This document shows, one piece after another, positions 44,620 to 55,669 of a stretch of DNA of 64,000 nt. Position 1 is the first letter of the stretch. Each line of letters opens with the position of its first letter. The notes beneath the pieces were generated by a model, which saw nothing but the letters and a program-made list of their open reading frames with translations, did no database searches and was not told the origin of the DNA. Origin of the DNA: Juglans regia (Eukaryota; Streptophyta; Magnoliopsida; Fagales; Juglandaceae); assembly GCF_001411555.2 (NCBI RefSeq), contig NC_049901.1:28825555-28889554 (forward strand). Direction: 5' to 3'. A program made the translations under genes and the position numbers.

Positions 44620-45130
44620 GTGTGATTGCCACTAAAGGAGGGTGTGGTTCCTGCAATCTTCCCAATGCAAACTCGAGGGAAGGGTGCACAGGCTTGCGCC
44701 CATCTTCCCAAGGCAAACTCGAGAGAAATGTGGGCGTGGCTCCTGCAATCTTCCCAAGGAAAAGTAGATAGAAGGAGCATGTGGTTGTCATGGTCTTTCC
44801 GAGGTAAACTTGAGGGAAGGATGTGTGGGCTTGAGGGAATGAGGGCATGGCTTTCACAGTCTTCGAGATGCAAAGTCGAGGGAAGGATAGTGTGGTTTTC
44901 GTGGTCTTCCCAAGGCAAACTCAAGGGAAGGATGCGCAAGCTTGAGCCGTCTTCCCAAGTTAAACTTGATGGAAGGAGGGCACGGTTGCCATAGTTTTCT
45001 CGAGGCAAACTTGAGGGAAGGATGTGTGGGCTTTAGCCGTCTTCTCGAGACAATCTCGAGGGAAGAAGGGCGTGGTTGCTACAATCTTCTCGAGGCAAAC
45101 TCGTGGGAAGGATGTGCAAGCTTGAGCTTT
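44620..45130. repeat. Minisatellite, 45-bp period, two alternating unit types
   Basis: About eleven units starting CTTCCCAAGGCAAACTCGAG begin at 44658, 44704, 44750, 44795, 44861, 44906, 44951, 44996, 45041 and 45086, with a partial unit before. Spacing is exactly 45 bp in most cases. Two unit types differ in the last 20 bp ('atgtgcaagcttgagccgt' versus 'agggcgtggttgccatagt') and alternate from 44861 on, giving a 90-bp higher-order unit. On the minus strand each unit reads as a 15-residue LPSSLPWED-type repeat. Confidence 0.88.
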
Positions 45131-46370
45131 TTAGTGGAGGGAGGGTGAAGACGTTCTTCATTGCTCAGAGCAAGGACATCGTGGATCCAAACTTCTAAGT
45201 CGTGTGGCTTGATCTTGGGGCTTTAGCTCAATTCATCTTTGGCCTTGATGATGGTGTTCGGTGAGCATTATATTTCGTGAGCTTGCAAGCACTTTGCTCT
45301 ACAAGAAATATGGGGTTTTCCCATGATTTCTTCCTCCATGACTACCGCTAGTGGGAAATAGTGGACTTATGGCACATAACGCTCCCATCACAATAAGTTT
45401 TGCCATATATGATGAGATTTCGTGCGTCGAGTGAAAAACCGTGGAGAAAAACAATCTTTGGTGATGAGATATCGTTTGTGTTAAAAGGTTTTGGGAATTA
45501 CTACTTTTGTGCCCCCATACAAGAGCTTTTTCCACGGAAGGTGTGTATTGCTTCGTAATTTCTACTCGTCGAGCTCTCAATTAGCAAGTACTAGCGATTT
45601 GGCTTGAAGAGCTCTCTACATCAAGAGGTTTCCATCACGATAGTTGTGAGGTTCTTCCAAGGTCTCCAAGACTTTCCTTCCCTAGGTTACAACCTCCACA
45701 CTTCCGATATCTCAAGCTCCACACTTCTGAGATATCAAGCTCCTCTGTTGTAGTAGTCTTTTGAGCGCTATGCTTCCTCTATATAGAAATAGCCTCTGCT
45801 TTTAACATGGTTTTCTGGGCAACTCATGTCCTTTCTTCGATGGCTTTATCTCCTTTCACTTGTTCTTGTGGGGGGTCATGCAACCTTTGCTTCAGAGAAC
45901 AACGAATTGATCTCATGAACAACACAAAACTGTTGATGCATTTTTTTTTTTTTTTCACGGCTCAATGCCCATAGCATGGTCAGATGACCCTCTCCTCTCA
46001 CACAATGGTCTACAGTGGTGATGCACTTGAGACTCTCATTCATGGCTTCCTTAATCATGAATAACCAAAATTAAAGGAGGGCGGTTTTTTCGTGGTTTTG
46101 GCACTGAGGCTTGCGTCTAAGGATTCGGGGTGTAAATTCACTATAAATGGATTTTTCATACAAGCTCTCCATCCTCGCAAAGCTCTCTATAAGTGCTCCC
46201 ATGGAGTTATCTCTGGTCCTCAATTTCTTCTCTAGAGCTCTCTGGTCTTCATTCTACAAGGAAAAGCTAAAATTGAAAGAAGTCCCTTTTCTGTTTCCAT
46301 CAACCCCCCCTTTTCTGTTTCCATCAACCCCAAAATAACCCACCTTATGATCTATCTTCCCGTTGTATGT
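45131..46370. other. No gene recognised; one 24-bp tandem duplication and a T run
   Basis: No recognisable coding sequence. 'cccttttctgtttccatcaacccc' words are duplicated back to back at 46284-46331. A T run lies at about 45940-45956. The 93-codon minus-strand frame at 45299-45580 has no similarity I recognise. Confidence 0.5.
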
Positions 46371-46628
46371 CCCATCATCTGACTTTATGTTTCATCTCTG
46401 TTGCTTTGTCTTTTCTTCTAACTTTGTCCCGTTTGGATAGTGAGATGAGATGAGATGAGATGATTTTAGATGAAAGTTAAAAGCTGAAAGTTGAATTGTT
46501 TATTATATTTTGTGTGTAAATTTAAAAAAATTGTAATGATAAGATAAGTTGAGATGAAACACTTTTACTATCCAAACGGGCCGTAACAGTCCTATCATCC
46601 AACTTTATGTCTCATCTCCCTTGCTTTA
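46371..46628. repeat. 38-bp direct duplication flanking the MITE at 46425-46582
   Basis: The words at 46371-46408 ('catcatctgactttatgt', 'catctctgttgcttt') recur with a few changes at 46591-46628. They bracket the MITE and a short spacer. This is too long for an ordinary target-site duplication of a MITE. Confidence 0.65.
46425..46582. mobile_element. MITE, about 158 bp, with GAGATGAGATGAG termini
   Basis: The terminal inverted repeats are CCCGTTTGGATAGTGAGATG at the left and the complement of ACTATCCAAACGGG at the right. The interior is AT-rich and non-coding, with GAGAT repeats near the left end. The target duplication is not clean; TTA/TAA is suggested by the related element at 51798-52182. 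I associate this terminal sequence with MITEs of Fagales trees (memory only). Confidence 0.75.
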
Positions 46629-46629
46629 T

Positions 46630-47554
46630 GTAAGGTTGATAACTCTCCCTTCTTCCCTTTCAATCTTTATACTTCCGTGTACTTGGCCTTCGATCTCTAT
46701 GGACTCTTTGGTTGGCTTTAACTCTTGCATCCATTTTACACTGAAAAATTATCATTTAGTAAATTTAGTAATTTTCTCCGCTATGCGACTAGTTAATAGG
46801 AAAACTGGACAACAAATTACGCAGTCTTTTTACGTTCCCAGTGGCTGCAAGCCCCTGTTATTATATTCAGAGCAGTAAATTTCTTAAGTGTTGAACTGCC
46901 TTGCATCGAACATTGTCCAATGGTACCTACTTTGAACAATGTTTGTCAGAAACTAATGCCGCACCCAAAATCACTGGGGTTCCGAGGACACTTTCCCTCA
47001 ACGACAAGGGTGCTAATTTGTTCACAGAAATTCAGTTATATATAGGGTTGTAATTAAAAAGGTAATGGAAGATCAAGTGGACTTTGTGCGAGCCAATACA
47101 AGAGTGAAAAATCTAATTTCTGTTACTATTGTTGCTCCTGGTTATTTCTCCGGCCTTAACATTTGGCAAAGTGCTGGGAAAAAAAAGAACCCTAGTAATT
47201 AATACAAACCAATTAAACCTCAAACAGCAAACCAATACCAACTGCAACTATATTGAAGAGATTGAATTACATAACAAAAAATAGTTTCATCATCAGCATA
47301 AATGATTTCATATTACCTTGCTAAACGTAATTACAATATTGTTAGAGAACTATAACATTACCCTACCAATGGTATATTGCATATGCGTGGAAACCTCGGC
47401 TAATATCTATTATGGACATGAATTAACCAACATTGTGCAAGGCAGAGCTAAGTATGAGCAGAGACTGAAGGTAAAACCTCCTTCTCTCTGGTCCCATATC
47501 GTACCTCTGTGTTTTGCCCGAAATGAATATATGAGTGAGAGAACTTTGCTCTCT
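46630..47554. other. Region downstream of the GAUT15-like gene, no further gene seen
   Basis: AT-rich sequence without recognised repeats or coding similarity. It should contain the 3' UTR and polyadenylation region of the minus-strand gene ending at 47555. The 91-codon plus-strand frame at 47318-47593 overlaps the last exon antisense and is a shadow. Confidence 0.5.
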
Positions 47555-49650
47555 TCACCCCATGAGCCTACATTCCCTAACGAACTTGTTTGAGAAACTT
47601 ACATATTTATTCCAAATGCTTCGTACCTCCGGAAACCCAATCTCGAGCCATGGCTTTGCAGGGCCACTGAAATGTATTACAGCAGCATCTTCCAATATCT
47701 CTCGATGAATTTCAGTCGATTGATAGCCTAATCCGGCAACATGCCATGATGGATCAATAGGACGCACATGACCCTCAAAAGCTATCAAGGAAGGTGGAAG
47801 GACTCCTGGATGCCATAATGCCAACCCAGATTTGAGGCTCTGTGAGATAAGGTAATAATATTATAGCAACAAACAAGGGAAAATTATTTCCTTTTCAAAT
47901 CAACATGGTAAGCATATTTACCCATCAGACTAGTGAAACCTAGAGAGATATTCCCCAAAATATCTATCCAAAACTGGGTTTTGGACAGTATAGCATATGA
48001 AATTTATGAATAATATTCATCCATGCCAGAAGCAGATGATTTCATTTTTTTCAAGGTAGGAGATGCCTATCCCATGTGGAAAATGCTGGCAAATGGCTGA
48101 GTTTTTCAGCAAGGTAATCTAAATGCTTTTGGGAGGACAGTAGTTTGAATAAAAATGCTACCATGAACAACTTAATTATGCTATTTGTCACAAAGAAACA
48201 GATGGGGAAGGATAATAAACTGCAGCGTAAGCAAAATAAAAATCAGAAGGAAAACTTATCCTCCATTCAATCTCAAACATTATCTTCTCTGTATCTATTA
48301 CGCACTGTTTCTAGCTGCTTTCCCTATGGCATTTCAAAGGAGTAAGAACAATCAATATTTGTTCAATCGCAGGTCATTAATCACCCAAGGACAGTACAAG
48401 CAAGTATAAGCCACCACTTCTAATCATAAAAAAGAGCAAGATTCTCCCATATTACTTGCTTTAAAATAATGGTTTTAATTTCTAAGAAAAACACAAAACA
48501 AAACTTTTTTTCAAGAGCAAATGCATGATGCCAAAAAATCATTAGCTATATCCATCTCGACGACAATATGCAAATCACATTGACAACAGTTTCTCGTTAC
48601 CATCTTGTGAAAGTGTTAGGGACAGTTTCTCGTTACGATCTTGTGAAAATGTGAGGGAATATACTTACAAGCTCTAGCCATTGATGGTAAGTTGCAGTAA
48701 TGTTGGTCCTTCTCCAAGCTTTTATATCAAATATATTCATGCCATACAGCCATGCACAACGATCATGATCAAAGTTGGATGATATAATTGGATGAGAGAA
48801 GTTCAAATAGTCCCTGTATTTTCTTCCTGGGCAGCAGCCATCTCCACACCATGAATTAACAACTGCACCAACAACTTTTCCTTTGAGATCCAACTCCAAC
48901 AAAGATGCTATGTCGTGTTGCACAACAATATCATCATCCAAGAATAGTATCTTGTTGAGATCTGGAAATAGCTGTGGCCCATGAAAATCACATGATAAAT
49001 CAATTGTCAAGTGTGAAAATCTGATGTGTCATTTACTCAGAGAAGATTCAGTGAAAATATTGGGTGACTACCTCGGGGATATAAATTCGGAGATGATTCA
49101 AGAGGGAGAGGGAGCTAGGGCTTAATGCCTCTAGATATCTTTTGTGTCCTTTATATTCAAAATCTTCGTCATTCAAATTATTGTAGTTGTGCTTCCAAAT
49201 TAGGCGATGAATCTCTAGCATCTGTTTAACCCCAACATTCACTTCCTGAGACCAGTCATATTGGTGCAATCCCTTAACTTCCACCACAGCAGATTTAAGA
49301 GAATTGATTGCAAACCATGCATGCATTGGGGTGTATGTTTTTTTGTCAGTTACTATGTGGAACACTAATTTTCCAGGGTTGGCTGAATTTTGGATCGTAG
49401 AAGAGACAACAACAGACGCTGCAAGGACATTATCAGTTAGGAGAACAAGGTGGAGAAATGAGGGGTCAGCAAGGCGAGAAACATATTCTGGTGGAGGTAG
49501 AAGAGATCGAGCCATTGAATTTACAGCATATTCTTCAGCAAGTTTGAGGCAAAGACAATGTAAGCTCTTGGGAACACCGTGTGATGCTAAATGCCAGAAA
49601 ATAGACTCGCGCTGTCTTGCTGACTGGACCTTATGCTCCATCCTTAGCAG
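47555..49650 (-). CDS. GAUT15: GAUT15-like galacturonosyltransferase, N-terminal exon(s) missing from view
   Basis: A GT8-family enzyme of pectin-type glycan synthesis in the Golgi that transfers galacturonic acid from UDP-GalA. Three exons: 49650-49072, 48971-48669 and 47839-47555 (stop TGA), joined by GT-AG introns of 100 and 829 nt, all phase 0. Together they encode 387 residues. The second exon carries the GT8 metal-binding motif in [14 protein letters not shown] and the block [14 protein letters not shown]. The third has the GPAKPWLE end motif and finishes VRECRLMG. The first visible residues ([15 protein letters not shown]) follow an AG acceptor at 49651-49652, so upstream exon(s) must exist. 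About 150 residues, including the membrane anchor, are lacking compared with the ~540-residue Arabidopsis protein. I found no such exon up to 53.5 kb, where retroelements begin. No stop or frameshift is seen in the visible exons. Confidence 0.85.
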
Positions 49651-51794
49651 CTACATATCAAGACAAGAAATGTAGGTTTAGGCTTAATCTTCATATTATG
49701 ATGATCATATGTCTCTTGTTTTCATTCACTCTCATACTTCAAAGTACTAATGCAAATATCCACATTGACCTGACATGTTCAACCCATCTCGTACAGTTTC
49801 CTCTTGTTTGAGATTTGAATATACACAATTCATGCTATGATTATCAAAATAATAACAACCAGCCTGGCATTTTTTGCACATTTCATGCAAATCACTAGCA
49901 AAAAAACCAAGCTCCATAATTTCCACAAATTACAAGAATACTAGGATGGTTATGCATGGATAGAAGACCAGGATACAGGGTACAATATGAACAATATGAT
50001 ATCAATATGCAATACAAAAACTTCTAAAGTAGTAGAATTACATCAAATATGGATAAGAGGCTTAAACCAACACGATAGAGAGTGTATACGATGCAATGGT
50101 CCATAACCAGTACATTATATCTAAACTAGTGAAAATTAGGTTGGTATGCAAGAATCTATAGGATTTTATCACCATTGGTGACATATTATCTCTATAATTA
50201 TCCCTAAGTTTATGTTTGAATTCAGAGATTGAACTATGCATTTATAGGCTATATGAACCAGACATGCATCATATGAATCTTCAAACATAAAATATCTTAA
50301 ATGGTACAGTTCAATCAATCTCTATGAGCACTCTTCATGGCTTCTTAACTATAGCATCCACAATCGCCCAGCCATTTACCCCAACAGTTGCAGCCACAAA
50401 ACCATCATGGTAGCCATAGTCACAATAATCTCATGCCCAATCCCTCTCTAGCGACAATCATCACTACTATATTCTCTTCAATAAAATTTAAGCTGCCACA
50501 GCATTCTTCAAAGCTCTGGAATTCTAACATGATTTTATGTTCAGCTAACAGAAGGTCTCTTCAATTACACCCTTGCATCTTCAAAACTTAAGTCCAGCTC
50601 TTATGAATAGATCTTTGATAGTCACAGCTGCGGCAACCTTTTAATCAAGATCTTCTTTTTCGAATCTCCAAGTCCATTACCTATCACAACCAGATTTTTA
50701 AAATATTACGAAGTGTACAAATCTTTATTTTATCCTTAATAACATTTCACTTCCACGACAATCTCACAACGCAATTACCGTCAAGCAACAATTATCACTA
50801 CGTTCCTCTTTAGCCGCCACTTCATTCTTCAACTCTCCATGGCATACTAACATTTCAAATAAGTGGTTCCCTCAAAATTTTCCATTTCTTTTAATTTCAA
50901 ATGCCTTTTATTTCAAAGATATCATTGCTAGCGGTGAGATCCTTTTGTTCTCTCTTTTAATTTTCAATCTCTATTATTTCCAAGAGATAGGTTTCCAATG
51001 ATGACACCCTCTTATTTTTTTGTTTCAACTTCCTTTATTCCTTACGCAACATTATTTTGTTACTTTAGCATTAACAATCAGTTGTCAACATGTTCAAAGA
51101 CAGAAAAAAAATTATCAATTTAAACAAAATCATAGGAAGTTTAAGATAACTCTATATTTTAGGAAGACAGCTTCTCACGGAATTCCATCAAATGATTTCA
51201 GGTTGTCCAGCTTGCAAATTATCCATGATTCTTGCATGCCACAGATCAAGCCTAATATTTGTTTGTAATGTTATGTTATAGAAGTGTATAGTAATGTAGC
51301 TTTACTTCCTTTCATTCCTTTCTTTCCTTATATAGATGAGCTGTAAAACTAATATATAAGTTGAAAAATAATCTCTCTATTCTCTGCCGTGAGATAGAGC
51401 TTTCTCAGAAATATCCTTAGTTTACTGTATTCCAATCGTAAAAAGTCTACCCAGTTCCAGAAACTCATCCAAAGTTTATTTTGCAGCTATTCTAATTATT
51501 CCTATACTTTTCACGATGGATCTTTTTAGTGGCCTCAACGTTACTGTCGCTGGATTCTTTGTTATTATTTATCTGTAGCTCGTGGCCATAAAAGAGTTTT
51601 TAACTTTGTATTGAAGGCAAATGATCAGTAAATCATTTTTTTCTATAAGTAAAACATAAAATTATTAGGGTAATGATATACCTAAAACTTTTTCATAACT
51701 ATTTTACAACCTGTTAGTATTTGTAGTACTGGCTAAATTCAGTTTCAAAACAATGGGTAACGTTTGTTATTTGGTTTGGGTTGATAGATAAGAT
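49651..51794 (-). other. Intron or 5' region of the GAUT15-like gene, no exon recognised
   Basis: The region starts with the splice acceptor of the first visible exon. It is AT-rich and I see no segment resembling the anchor or stem region of a GAUT protein, nor any repeat. Short frames on either strand are without support. Confidence 0.5.
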
Positions 51795-51797
51795 TTA

Positions 51798-52182
51798 GGC
51801 CATGTTTGGGAAGTGAGATGAGTTGAAACCATCTCATCTCAAAATATTTCATAATTTTCTTCCTAAATATCACTAAAACACAACATTTTTCAATTTCAAA
51901 TTTTCAACTTTTGCATCTAATCATTACCTAATCATTACAACTTTCTCAAACTTCCACACAAAACACAAAAAACAATATAATGCTTTCAAATTTCAAAACA
52001 AAAATAATATTAAAAAATTATATTCAAACAATTTTTTAACTTTATAATATTTTTATTAACTTTTTCTCTCTCCATTCCCAAAACCCAATAAACATTTAAA
52101 TCAAACCATTTCACTACTATTTACAGACAATTTCATTATAATTCATAGAAATTTGATCTCATCTCATTACCCAAGCATGCCC
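51798..52182. mobile_element. MITE, 385 bp, Tourist/PIF-Harbinger-like, TSD TTA
   Basis: Termini GGCCATGTTTGGGAAGTGAGATGAG (left) and the complement of CTCATTACCCAAGCATGCCC (right) form an imperfect inverted repeat of about 25 bp. The 3-bp duplication TTA flanks it (51795-51797, 52183-52185), the signature of PIF/Harbinger-type elements. The interior is A/T-rich and non-coding. Its ends resemble those of the shorter MITE at 46425-46582 (both have TTTGG-A-GTGAGATGAG). Confidence 0.8.
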
Positions 52183-52185
52183 TTA

Positions 52186-53503
52186 TAGGTAAGGGTTAAT
52201 ACGAGATCAAATTTATGTACAAATGTTCTATTTGAATAGATCAATTTAGTATTGGATGGAGACGGATGCTTAAATATCTCAAAATTCAAAGTTTGGATAA
52301 GACCATGCTATCTGGAAATTTGAGGATTCCTCAGAATTCGTGTCCAGTCAGGAATCTGTCATGATAGGTCATCTGCAGATTTTCAGGAATGGGATTTGGA
52401 AACTGAAAAAGAGTTTGATCAATAGTGATAATCCATCCAAGTGTGCCAAGAGAGTAAAAGAGTTTTGGGACTTTTACAAGAATTATCTCTCTTGGAGTTT
52501 TGTAACCACACAAAATACAAAGATAGTGATAGTGTGATTTGAGGTGAGTTCAGCCATGGGAGGTTCCAGGGGAAGAAGCCAGGTTTGAAGATTATTAGAG
52601 GTTCTGGCTGCTACTACAGTAGGGACAAAACAGGTCATTTTGTCATGGCAAGTAAGGGCTTCATAGTATAAAGGGTTTGTAAGAAAACCCTTTATAATAG
52701 ATGTTGGCTTCTTTTGCTTTATCATTCATATTTATATGTTAATTCAATATTGTGATTTGATACATGTGGGCTGATTCGATATTTAATAGATGTTGCTACT
52801 ATTTGACATGAATTAAAATTGGACAAAGAACTGTGACATACACCTATTCACCCTCCTCAAGGTGTTATTTAGAGTCAATCTTGTAAATTCACAACCCATT
52901 CTACGCAAGCATGCCACTCCATTAAAAATAAGTTTTAAGTTTAAGAAACTACCCTTAATTTAATATGGAGTTGTAAGATAATTGTCAGTTGTAAGATAAT
53001 TGTCAAACAGTTCTGAGTTGATCTTTTCCTGCTGTCATAATATGCAAGCACAAGGGCTTCCAAATTTGGGATCATATTTTTGGGGACTAATTTTCGAAAA
53101 ATGCCTTGATGTCCCTAACTCCAACAGCTGTCTGCTTGTTTTAAGGTTTAAGATGAATTGATTTAGGTGCTGATTTGTTATAGAAGGCAAGTAGATGAAA
53201 ATTTCCTAATTGGGTATAGTATAGGAGAAGAAAAACTGACCAAATTTCTGATTGGCACTAAACCAGTAATTCCTGCATTTAAGAGTCCTAAATCAAGGCT
53301 TCGACGTTTGCTACTAACCAAGGAAGTTGCCACAAAAAACACCTTTTTCTCCTCAATCTATATGCAACCCAAGAAAACCCTAACCTTTTCAACTCAGGCT
53401 AAACTCCCCTTTGATGCTGCTCTTTTTCATCCCCTAAAACTCCAAAAAAAATCATAAAATCACAGCTTTTCTCCTTCCTTAACAGAAATTCTATCTGTTG
53501 GCC
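52186..53503. other. Sequence between MITE and G1, no gene recognised
   Basis: This is either intron or 5' flank of the GAUT15-like gene. A 96-codon plus-strand frame at 53167-53457 shows no domain I recognise. The bases just outside the G1 3' LTR are TGGCC (53499-53503). Confidence 0.45.
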
Positions 53504-53907
53504 TGTTAAGTATCAAGATCAAGAAACAAGAAAAAGAACAGAAAGAATCGTTCTTGGACTTTATTGAATCAAGAAATGGAATTATTCAAGGTAATTCCAA
53601 CCTCCACAAACTACCACCAAAGTCTCCAATGACCCCCACCCCTTTCCCTCTTTGTATTTATATGAACTGAACTACAAACACCTTCCCAAAGAAGAAGACC
53701 CTCATCACACCGTTTTACTCACACAAACAAATACAAAACGCCCTGTTTCATTTACACTACATGCACCCTTACATTCATCAAAACGACCCGTTTCATTAAC
53801 CCAAACTCCCCATTTTATCTTCAGCCTTTAACTGCCAGTTCCCTTCCACGTCAAATGACGATTTCCCCCACTTAACAAAGCCTTGACCACAAAGCTTGTG
53901 ACTGCCA
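53504..53907 (-). mobile_element. G1 3' LTR, about 404 bp
   Basis: On the minus strand it begins TGGCAGTCACAAG after a GAGTGGGAGGAA purine tract and ends CTTAACA at 53504. It contains AAACGGGTCGTTTT / AAACAGGGCGTTTT / AAAACGGTGTG repeats in its upstream half and a CAATAAAGTCC near 53565, a possible polyadenylation signal. The boundaries are inferred from the TG...CA ends and by comparison with the G2 LTR end. Confidence 0.65.
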
Positions 53908-53917
53908 TTCCTCCCAC

Positions 53918-54903
53918 TCAGAGCACTTTGCCCACAAGGTGGGGATACAACTCCATCAGCTTCCACAATGATTCCCAAGAACTGTCTTCTGATAATGCCC
54001 CTCTCCACTGAATTAAAACTTCTGCGATAGGTTGATTGCCCCTTTTCTTTAATCTTCTCTCCATTATCAGTTCTGGTTCTGGTTGAAGTAAACCTTCCTT
54101 GTCCACTGGTGGCAAGGTTTGTAGGGGTGTGATGTGCTGCCCAAGCTTCTTTTTAAGACATGAAACGTGGAACACTGGATGGGATCTTGAGGAAACTGGT
54201 AGGTCCAGTTTATCAGCCACTTCCCCAATCTTGGCTAAAACTTTGAAAGGACCATAATATCTTGGTGCCAGCTTAAGGTTGTCTCAATGCTACTGACTTC
54301 TGTCTATAAGGTAGCAACTTCAGAAATACCCAGTCTCCCAACTCAAAACTCCTTTCAGTCCTTTCTTTATCTGCAAAGAACGTCATCCTCTCTCAAGCCT
54401 TATTCAAATTCTCCTTCAGTTCTGACATAATCTGCTCCCTAGTCTCAAGTGGCTAATCCACAACAGCATTAGCTGTTGTCCCTGTAACATAGGACAACTT
54501 TGGAGGAGCATAGCCATACTGGTTGAAAGGAGTCATCCTGGTTGATGAATGACTAGTGGTGTTATAACACCACTCAGCCATAGGAAGCCACACACTCCAC
54601 TGCTTGGGCTGAGACTCTACAAGCACCTTTAAGTATCCCTCCAAGCATTTGTTCGAAGCTTCAGTTTGCCTATCTGTGTGTGGATGATAGGCAGAGCTGA
54701 AAGCTAAGGCAGTGTCTTGCAGCTCAAAAAGATCCTTCCAAAATTTACTAGTAAACACTGCATCTCTGTAAGAAACTATGGTTTTAGGCATCCCATGCAA
54801 TCTGAACACCCCTAAGAAAAACACTTGGGCTACCTTGATTGCAGTATAAGGATGGGGCAGAGAGAAAAAATGGGTATATTTAGTCAACCTGTCAACCACA
54901 GAA
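53918..54903 (-). pseudogene. G1 integrase C-terminal half and chromodomain-like end
   Basis: From 54899 leftward: VVDRLTKYTHFFSLPHPYTA, VSYRDAVFTSKFW (second catalytic Asp region, altered), SAYHPHTDRQTEASNKCLEG with the Glu, then AEWCYNTTSHSSTRMTPF. After frameshifts come HPVFHVSCLKKKLG and VLIQWRGALSEDSSWESLW, a chromodomain-type end, finishing VGKVL. It corresponds closely to the G2 protein end (62400-63100). Confidence 0.85.
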
Positions 54904-54908
54904 AATAC

Positions 54909-55181
54909 TATTAGTGGATTATATTTATTTGAATTAATTCCTATGTTATCTATGTATTTTCTGGTATAGATATATTTGGACAGCTGTATAGGATTTATAT
55001 GATTTGTAATTTGAATATTTAGATTATGTAGATAAGTATGGGAAACAAATCTTATCCAATATTTGAATCCCTATAGGATAGGAAGTCAGTTTTCGAATGG
55101 CTAATTGGATGTAATCTATTTTGACTATTTAATGAATGAGAGGGGAGAGGATGAATTATTCAGTCAAAGAGAAATCTGTTA
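54909..55181 (+). repeat. Copia 5' LTR, 273 bp, TA...TA ends
   Basis: Begins TATTAGTGG and ends ATCTGTTA, so the terminal dinucleotides are TA and TA and not TG and CA. The boundaries are fixed by the AATAC duplication outside and the primer-binding site directly inside. A TATTTAAT near 55126 is a possible TATA box. Confidence 0.93.
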
Positions 55182-55194
55182 TGGTATCAAGAGC
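55182..55194 (+). other. Primer-binding site for initiator tRNA-Met
   Basis: TGGTATCAAGAGC immediately follows the 5' LTR and matches the usual plant copia site TGGTATCAGAGC complementary to the 3' end of initiator tRNA-Met, apart from one inserted A. Confidence 0.85.
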
Positions 55195-55254
55195 AGGTTC
55201 ATAATTTTTTTTCTACGAATTTTTTTCCTTTCTCGGGGGATTTCTTTGTGGGTT

Positions 55255-55669
55255 ATCCATTCTCGGCGCTGGCTGAGTTCGTGTTTGGTCTTCCGTGTGC
55301 TTCTCGGTGCCTTCCTTGTTTGTTCTTGACCTCCCGCGTGACTATCGGCATTGTCTGAGTTGAAGGTTGGGGTTTCTTGTGACTTTCAACAACCTCGTAG
55401 TGTTCCTTGTGCATTATCGGCGCTGTCTGCGTCGATCTTTGGCTTCTGTTTCGGGAAAAAAAAAAAAAAAAAAAACAATTTTCTCTGTTTCGGTGATTAT
55501 CGGCACTCTGTTTCAGAGTGTACTGTGGATTTCTGAGGTCATCGGCACCTTCTGTGACTGTTTTCTGGGCTGCGATACGTTGTACTGGGTGAGGGTGCTC
55601 ACTTCTCAGACTATCGACGTTTTCTGCAGCAGTTTGGTCCTTGGTGAGGATTGTTACATCTAGGGTTTC
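55255..55669 (+). repeat. Copia leader: degenerate ~40-bp repeat with TATCGGC core, and A20 run
   Basis: TCGGC-type cores followed by TCTG occur at about 55262, 55302, 55343, 55416, 55499, 55541 and 55613, at spacings near 40 or near 72-83. Flanking words such as 'gttcgtgtttggtcttccgtgtg' recur in altered form. A run of 20 A lies at 55456-55475. The leader has no start codon in frame with gag-pol before 55670. Confidence 0.55.

Noticed and set aside
44529..45008. 159-codon protein with 15-residue repeats
   Set aside because: It is the translation of the 45-bp minisatellite; kept as a repeat and as a finding, not as a gene.
53167..53457. 96-codon frame as a missing exon or small gene
   Set aside because: It is on the plus strand, opposite to the GAUT15-like gene, without similarity or splice context.
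55182..55194. tRNA gene fragment
   Set aside because: It is the primer-binding site after the copia LTR; no tRNA cloverleaf surrounds it. I recognised no tRNA or rRNA gene in the window, though I could not run a search.
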